Shown here: positions 5,681-9,765 of the stretch, one piece after another
How positions within the stretch are numbered: the first letter of the stretch is position 1
Layout of the letters: every line of letters starts with the position of its first letter
Assembly (NCBI GenBank): GCA_005773145.1
Contig: SXHS01000359.1
Location: 1-9,765, forward strand
Direction of reading: 5' to 3'
Length of the DNA: 9,765 bases
Source: Planctomycetaceae bacterium
Lineage (GTDB): Bacteria > Planctomycetota > Planctomycetia > Pirellulales > Pirellulaceae
Notes under the pieces: model-generated
Database searches by the model: none
The model's input: only the letters and a program-made list of their open reading frames with translations
What the model was told of the DNA's origin: nothing
Translations under genes and position numbers: made by a program

Positions 5681-7303
5681 TTAGTTGCCCGAACCGAGGA
5701 AGCGGGCGCATTGTTCCATCAGCGGTCCGGCCGCCTCACGCTCTTCACTCACCACGGCGGTCGCCCCCGAGCGTATGAGCTTGGCTGAGATCGACTGGAA
5801 GCGACAACGCACCACAATCGGCATCGACGCATTCACCCGCCGCATGGTCCGCACAATATCAAGCGCCACGGTGTCGCTCGGAACGCACACCACCGCCAAG
5901 TCACAGCCGACAATCCCGGCACTCGCCAGCACTTCGGGATCTCGTGCATCGCCGGCGTGGACGGTAAAGCCATCCTGAGCAAACGCATGCAAATTAACGG
6001 GGCTCAAATCGACGAGCGTCACTTCGATCCCCTCCGTCTCCAATCGTGAGGCCACTTGAGCACCAATCGGACCGATCCCCACCACCATCGCTCGAGTTGC
6101 CTTCGACACGCTGAGCACGTTGCGTCGGCCGTTTGTACCGCCAGCGGACTGAGCCCACTTCAGTCCGTATCGCAGCATGACCGGGGTCGCCACCAGCGTT
6201 ACCACGGCGATGAAGAGCATGCGGTTATAGTCCAAATCCGAAATGATTCCCGCGTTCACGCCCCGCGAAACAAGCAAGAACGAAAATTCCCCCAATTGGG
6301 ACAGCCCAAGCGCCATACCGAACGCGCCTTGCCACGAGAGCCCCACCAACCGCAAAGCAATGGCTGTTCCGACAGTCTTAAGAATTACCATGCCGACGAC
6401 GCCGGCTGCCAACAAAAGGGGCTCGGATACGACGGCCGACGGCTGCAATAGCATTCCCAGTGTTACAAAAAATACAGCGGCAAACGTCTCGCGGAATGGC
6501 AGGATAATCGCGTCGATCTGCTTGCTTAGGCGATTTCCACTGAGCACCAGTCCGGCAGCAAACGCCCCGATGGCGGGGGGTAACTCCAGACGGTGTGCCG
6601 TCCAGGAAAGGCCTCCTAATAGTGCCAGCGTAATGAGAACAACGATCTCCACACTTCTCAGGCTGGCCAGCCAAGCAGCCGCCAACTCCGTCATGAATCG
6701 GTGCAGTATTGCCACCGCCAAGATAAAGGCAGCGGTCTTCCCCACCAGCAACAGGCCATCATTCCATGCAGGAAATGGCGCATCTCCCGTCATCAGGGGC
6801 ACAAGAAGTAACAATGGGATTAGGGCAGCATCCTGAAACAACAGGACAGCCAACGCGCGGCGACCATGGGGCGACGCGGCTTGGCGTTCTTCCGCGAGAG
6901 CGCGGAAGACCAGAATCGTTGAACTAAAAGCGCCGGCGGTACCAGCCAGCAGCGCCGCAGCTGGACTCATCCCAAACCATCGCGCCACCATGGTCAAAGG
7001 CACCGCGATGAGGATCATCTGGCAAGCACCGCCCACAAGGAAGAAGCGACGCAGCTTGACCAAGTCATCAATTGAGAACTCGATCCCCACCGAGAAAAGC
7101 AACAGAAGAGCGCCCGCCTCGGCAATCAACTCCAATTCGTGCCCCGGCTGCCCGACCAGCCCCAGGCCGCCGTGGCCAATGAGTGCCCCGACCACGAGGT
7201 ATCCCGCCAATAGCGAGACCGACCAAAGGCGGCAAATCACACCTGAGACCGTCCCGGCCAACAGGACAACTACAAAATCCCGAATGAAATGCCCGATATC
7301 CAT
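5681..7303 (-). CDS. CPA2-family cation/proton antiporter with an RCK_N (TrkA-N) domain
   Basis: 540 residues from an ATG at 7303; no strong Shine-Dalgarno site is visible. Residues 1-380 are a multi-helix membrane domain of the Na+/H+ exchanger (KefB/KefC, CPA2) fold. Family landmarks are LLLLFSVGIEF (66-76), SSTIL (127-131), FQD at 156-158 (Asp158 is in the expected ion-binding position) and LSQLGEFSFLL (334-344). Residues ~403-520 form a cytoplasmic Rossmann domain: VGIGPIG (408-414) is the dinucleotide-binding loop, the acidic VDLS (431-434) ends the second strand, and HAGDARDP (449-456) follows. This domain gates related K+ efflux systems in response to nucleotides. No TrkA_C domain follows; the chain ends about 20 residues after the RCK_N fold. 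It should exchange K+ or Na+ for protons in the inner membrane; the ion cannot be decided from sequence. It lies 84 bp downstream of the transglutaminase-like gene on the same strand and may be co-transcribed with it. Confidence 0.9.
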   Translation of the reverse strand: MDIGHFIRDFVVVLLAGTVSGVICRLWSVSLLAGYLVVGALIGHGGLGLVGQPGHELELIAEAGALLLLFSVGIEFSIDDLVKLRRFFLVGGACQMILIAVPLTMVARWFGMSPAAALLAGTAGAFSSTILVFRALAEERQAASPHGRRALAVLLFQDAALIPLLLLVPLMTGDAPFPAWNDGLLLVGKTAAFILAVAILHRFMTELAAAWLASLRSVEIVVLITLALLGGLSWTAHRLELPPAIGAFAAGLVLSGNRLSKQIDAIILPFRETFAAVFFVTLGMLLQPSAVVSEPLLLAAGVVGMVILKTVGTAIALRLVGLSWQGAFGMALGLSQLGEFSFLLVSRGVNAGIISDLDYNRMLFIAVVTLVATPVMLRYGLKWAQSAGGTNGRRNVLSVSKATRAMVVGIGPIGAQVASRLETEGIEVTLVDLSPVNLHAFAQDGFTVHAGDARDPEVLASAGIVGCDLAVVCVPSDTVALDIVRTMRRVNASMPIVVRCRFQSISAKLIRSGATAVVSEEREAAGPLMEQCARFLGSGN

Positions 7304-7387
7304 GGAAATGCTTCGCGGCCAGGACTCAGTTCTTGTTAGCGGGCCGACCCGTGAGCATCACAGAGCCGAACCGAATATGGAAGACCG

Positions 7388-8266
7388 TCAATTCAACAGG
7401 CTGACGTCGACGAGCACGGTTAGGGTGCTGGCGCCATCCCCAAAGTAGAGGCCCTTAATGGGAGCAACATCAAAATAATCCCTACCCCAGGCCAGGGTGA
7501 TGTGGTCGCTGCTGGGCAGGCAATTATTCGTTGGATCGAAATCAACCCAGCCACACTGTGGAAAAAAAACCGACAGCCAAGCATGCGATGCGTCGGCGCC
7601 AACCAATTTCGGTTTACCTGGAGGCGAGTGCGTGACCAAATATCCGCTTACATACCGGGCCGCCAAGCCGAGTGATCTCAAACAGGCGATCTGCAGATGG
7701 GCAAAATCCTGGCATACGCCTCGCCGCAACTGTAATAGTTCTCCTGTGGTCGTATTGAGTGTTGTGGCTTGCGGATCATAGCGAAAGTCCTTGTGAATGC
7801 GGTGGGTCAGCTCACGGACCCCCGCAAAGAAAGATCGGTTCGGCGGAAAGCTGGTTGCCGCGTAGGCCCGCACATCGGCGCCCCGCTTAACATAGGGAGA
7901 ATCGAAAGTGTACAGCGATGCCTCGAACGCCGCAGGCGACGTCGGCTGCTGAAATACTCGTGCCGCTTCCTCCCATGTCCCTTCGTCCGCTATTTGATGT
8001 TTCAGATCGCGTGGCAACAACTCTACCGCCGCTTCGAGTGTGATTGACAACTCGGCATGCGGCGATTCAAACATGAAGTACGTTGCTTCGTTACCAAAGT
8101 AATCGGTCCAGGAATGCAGCAACATGGGATAAGGCTCGACGACAATCCGGGACTGCAGACAACGTTGTGTCGCACAGGAACGTGGCGTCAGCCTGGCCTG
8201 GTTGTGGGCCAGCGTAACCGGGTGAGCATATTGATAGAGCGTCCGATGCACAACCTGCAACTTCAT
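7388..8266 (-). CDS. Transglutaminase-like cysteine peptidase-fold protein of the ATP-grasp/alpha-E cassette
   Basis: 292 residues. The N-terminal ~80 residues match the bacterial transglutaminase N-terminal domain (it starts MKLQVVHRTLYQYAHPV, with LTPR at 26-29). The core carries the catalytic triad of the fold: Cys185 in RRGVCQDFAH (181-190), His228 in DASHAWLSVF (225-234) and Asp244 in WVDFDPTN (240-247). No signal peptide is seen, so it should act in the cytoplasm. Bacterial members of this family are thought to cleave or transfer amide bonds rather than cross-link proteins. The ATG at 8266 overlaps the stop of the ATP-grasp/alpha-E gene in an ATGA, and GAGGG (8273-8277) sits 6 nt upstream inside that gene, so translation is likely coupled. 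The genomic pairing supports a joint role in making and breaking an amide-linked peptide. Confidence 0.9.
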   Translation of the reverse strand: MKLQVVHRTLYQYAHPVTLAHNQARLTPRSCATQRCLQSRIVVEPYPMLLHSWTDYFGNEATYFMFESPHAELSITLEAAVELLPRDLKHQIADEGTWEEAARVFQQPTSPAAFEASLYTFDSPYVKRGADVRAYAATSFPPNRSFFAGVRELTHRIHKDFRYDPQATTLNTTTGELLQLRRGVCQDFAHLQIACLRSLGLAARYVSGYLVTHSPPGKPKLVGADASHAWLSVFFPQCGWVDFDPTNNCLPSSDHITLAWGRDYFDVAPIKGLYFGDGASTLTVLVDVSLLN

Positions 8267-9765
8267 GGTTCGCCCTCTGCCGCAGGACGCACAGCAGCCA
8301 ATTGGCGAATCGGTGCTGTGTGGGACAAGTAATGGTGCGTGATGCTATCGGAAAGCTGCCGCAGAAACTGTTCAAGCGATGTCATCAGTTGGAATAACCG
8401 CGTGCGGCGACCGGTATCGTCGGATTCGGTCAGAGCGTCGACATCGGTCAGCCGCAAACACGCCTGCATGTGCTGCATCAGCCGCTCCTCAGGTGTCGGC
8501 AGAGGCCGTATGCGATCCGTGGGCAAGTGGGTGACGTGCTCGGAGAGCGCGTTCAATTGGTAACCAACCGACCGTGGATTGGTCTCGTCCACCAAAATCA
8601 GATCCAGCAGAGGCGCCAGCTGTAGCGAAGCCAGGTAGCGATGGCGATACGTCATTGAGCTGTCTGCAATCTCAAGAATCGACTCCAGCAGTGACAAGGG
8701 AGATTCCGAAGCCTCAACAAGCGTGCGCCGTACCAAACCGAGCACTTGAAGTGCCCGCTCGATACGGCGGCCCATGTCCAGGAATCGCCACACGTGTCCA
8801 CGCGTCATGCTCTCCATGCCAATGCCCGAGAATGCCGCGAGCAAATTCAACATTTGATTCAGCAGCAATAAGATCTCGCCCATCCGCCGTGGCGTGACTT
8901 CCCTGGCAAATAGCCGCGCGGGATCGAGTTGGCTGACGATTCGCCAACCATCGACGGACAGCCGGTCGCGGACCTGCGTCGCCGTGTGTTGGAAACCAGC
9001 CAATTGCTGGGCTAACGAACCCATCTTGTTGGGATCGAAAACCCAGGGGGCAATGAGCTCGGGAGCGCGATAGGGCGCCTGGCCTCCGCTAACCAATACG
9101 CTGGTTGTATCATCGTCGATTTCCCCCAAGGCTCCCAGCAAGCGAGCGATTTCCTTCCAACCGGTCGGTTCCAGTTCGCTCGTGAGTCGGACGACACAGG
9201 AACGTAGATGCCGAGCCAGAGCCTCGGCACGTTCAGCATAGCGTCCCAACCAGAAGACATGATCGGCCACACGGCTGGTGACGTCGTTGGCGCTGCGACG
9301 CAGTTCGACGGCGGATGCTGCCCGCGGTAACAATGAAACACTTTCCACGGGCTGGTCGGACAGCACCCATACGTCCTTGCTGGCTTGCCCGCTCGATGCC
9401 GACTCATCCCCGACCGTCGGCGTCTGTGTCACTCGACACAAGCCGCCGGGCAAAACACGGTATCCATCCGCAGAGGCAATCGAAAAGGTCCGCAGTACGA
9501 CTCGCGCCGGCTGCAGTTGATCCGCCAGCCACGTCGGCGCTATGGAACGCGCTAGAGGTTCTTGCACCACATATTGGCTCGGATCAACTCGAACGCGGTC
9601 CAGGTGCTCGCGTCGCTCCGCCAGCGACAGCGTCCGGCCATCCACAGGAGGATGCGCGCGGTATATGTATGCCCGACGCAAGAGTAATCTATCGAACTGA
9701 CTCTCCAGCAGGCGCATCCCCTCGGCCGTACCGCACCACCAGGTGGGCTTACACGCTAGAAGCAA
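8263..9765 (-). CDS. Circularly permuted ATP-grasp (C-terminal part) fused to an alpha-E domain (5' partial)
   Basis: 500 residues are visible and the frame runs off the right edge; the TTG at the boundary is not a real start. Visible residues 1-~150 are the end of a circularly permuted ATP-grasp domain (formerly DUF404/DUF407), with TWWCG (8-12), VVQEPLARS (66-74), ADGYRVLPGGLCRV (99-112) and SKDVWVLSD (129-137). Residues ~160-485 are an all-helical alpha-E domain (formerly DUF403). It opens with SRVADHVFWLGRYAERAE (164-181), contains TRGHVWRFLDMGRRIERA (321-338) and TYRHRYL (372-378), and has DETNPRSVGYQL (393-404) near its end. In many bacteria these are two adjacent genes; here they are one chain. 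ATP-grasp enzymes join an amine to a carboxylate using ATP, and this permuted class is predicted to act as a peptide or amide ligase, with alpha-E as its obligate partner of unknown role. It overlaps the transglutaminase-like gene by four bases. Confidence 0.9.
   Translation of the reverse strand: MLLACKPTWWCGTAEGMRLLESQFDRLLLRRAYIYRAHPPVDGRTLSLAERREHLDRVRVDPSQYVVQEPLARSIAPTWLADQLQPARVVLRTFSIASADGYRVLPGGLCRVTQTPTVGDESASSGQASKDVWVLSDQPVESVSLLPRAASAVELRRSANDVTSRVADHVFWLGRYAERAEALARHLRSCVVRLTSELEPTGWKEIARLLGALGEIDDDTTSVLVSGGQAPYRAPELIAPWVFDPNKMGSLAQQLAGFQHTATQVRDRLSVDGWRIVSQLDPARLFAREVTPRRMGEILLLLNQMLNLLAAFSGIGMESMTRGHVWRFLDMGRRIERALQVLGLVRRTLVEASESPLSLLESILEIADSSMTYRHRYLASLQLAPLLDLILVDETNPRSVGYQLNALSEHVTHLPTDRIRPLPTPEERLMQHMQACLRLTDVDALTESDDTGRRTRLFQLMTSLEQFLRQLSDSITHHYLSHTAPIRQLAAVRPAAEGEP

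Noticed and set aside
5181..5711. 176-codon minus-strand frame across the intergenic repeats
   Set aside because: Its middle is the translation of the 14-bp array (repeating HRLRS and DPST), it overlaps both neighbouring genes, and it has no ribosome site; open by composition only.
6243..6836. 197-codon plus-strand frame inside the antiporter gene
   Set aside because: The opposite strand encodes a well-matched antiporter over the whole stretch. This frame gives a Ser/Asn/Pro-rich sequence with no domain and no ribosome site, typical of an antisense shadow.

Overview
This chromosomal window looks like it comes from a planctomycete, probably of the Pirellula group. The clues are moderately GC-rich DNA, weakly spaced genes, secreted serine hydrolases with long lineage-type C-terminal extensions, and intergenic DNA full of short palindromic repeats of a kind I associate with planctomycetes. 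The taxonomic call is inference; no rRNA or other marker gene is present.

Layout, left to right. (1) Positions 3-299 (+) hold the end of a gene coding for a protein with a C-terminal membrane anchor. (2) Positions 369-2135 (-) encode a beta-class DNA methyltransferase fused to two copies of an ~80-residue repeat and a C-terminal GIY-YIG domain, in which two active-site positions appear to be glutamine. (3) Positions 2343-4334 (+), divergent from the methyltransferase, encode a secreted alpha/beta-hydrolase of the prolyl-oligopeptidase/esterase type with a ~300-residue C-terminal region of unknown role. (4) Positions 4335-4612 contain a nested palindromic repeat and a near-consensus sigma-70 type promoter. 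This promoter drives (5) 4613-5230 (+), a small exported protein with a Lys/Arg-rich tail. (6) Positions 5231-5680 are a 450-bp convergent intergenic region made largely of repeats: a 14-bp tandem array, a perfect 9-bp hairpin and a composite inverted-repeat element. (7) Positions 5681-9765 (-) carry three genes on one strand. In transcription order they are a fusion of a circularly permuted ATP-grasp domain with an alpha-E domain (5' end off the window), a transglutaminase-like cysteine protease-fold protein (ATGA overlap), and, after 84 bp, a CPA2-type cation/proton antiporter with an RCK_N domain.

How the genes work together. The ATP-grasp/alpha-E/transglutaminase set is a recurring bacterial cassette that comparative genomics predicts to make and cleave an amide-linked peptide; its product is unknown. 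The antiporter may simply be read through from it. The methyltransferase has no restriction endonuclease gene beside it in this window. With its GIY-YIG domain apparently inactivated, it looks more like a solitary or repurposed epigenetic enzyme than a working single-chain restriction-modification protein. It is the most unusual gene here.
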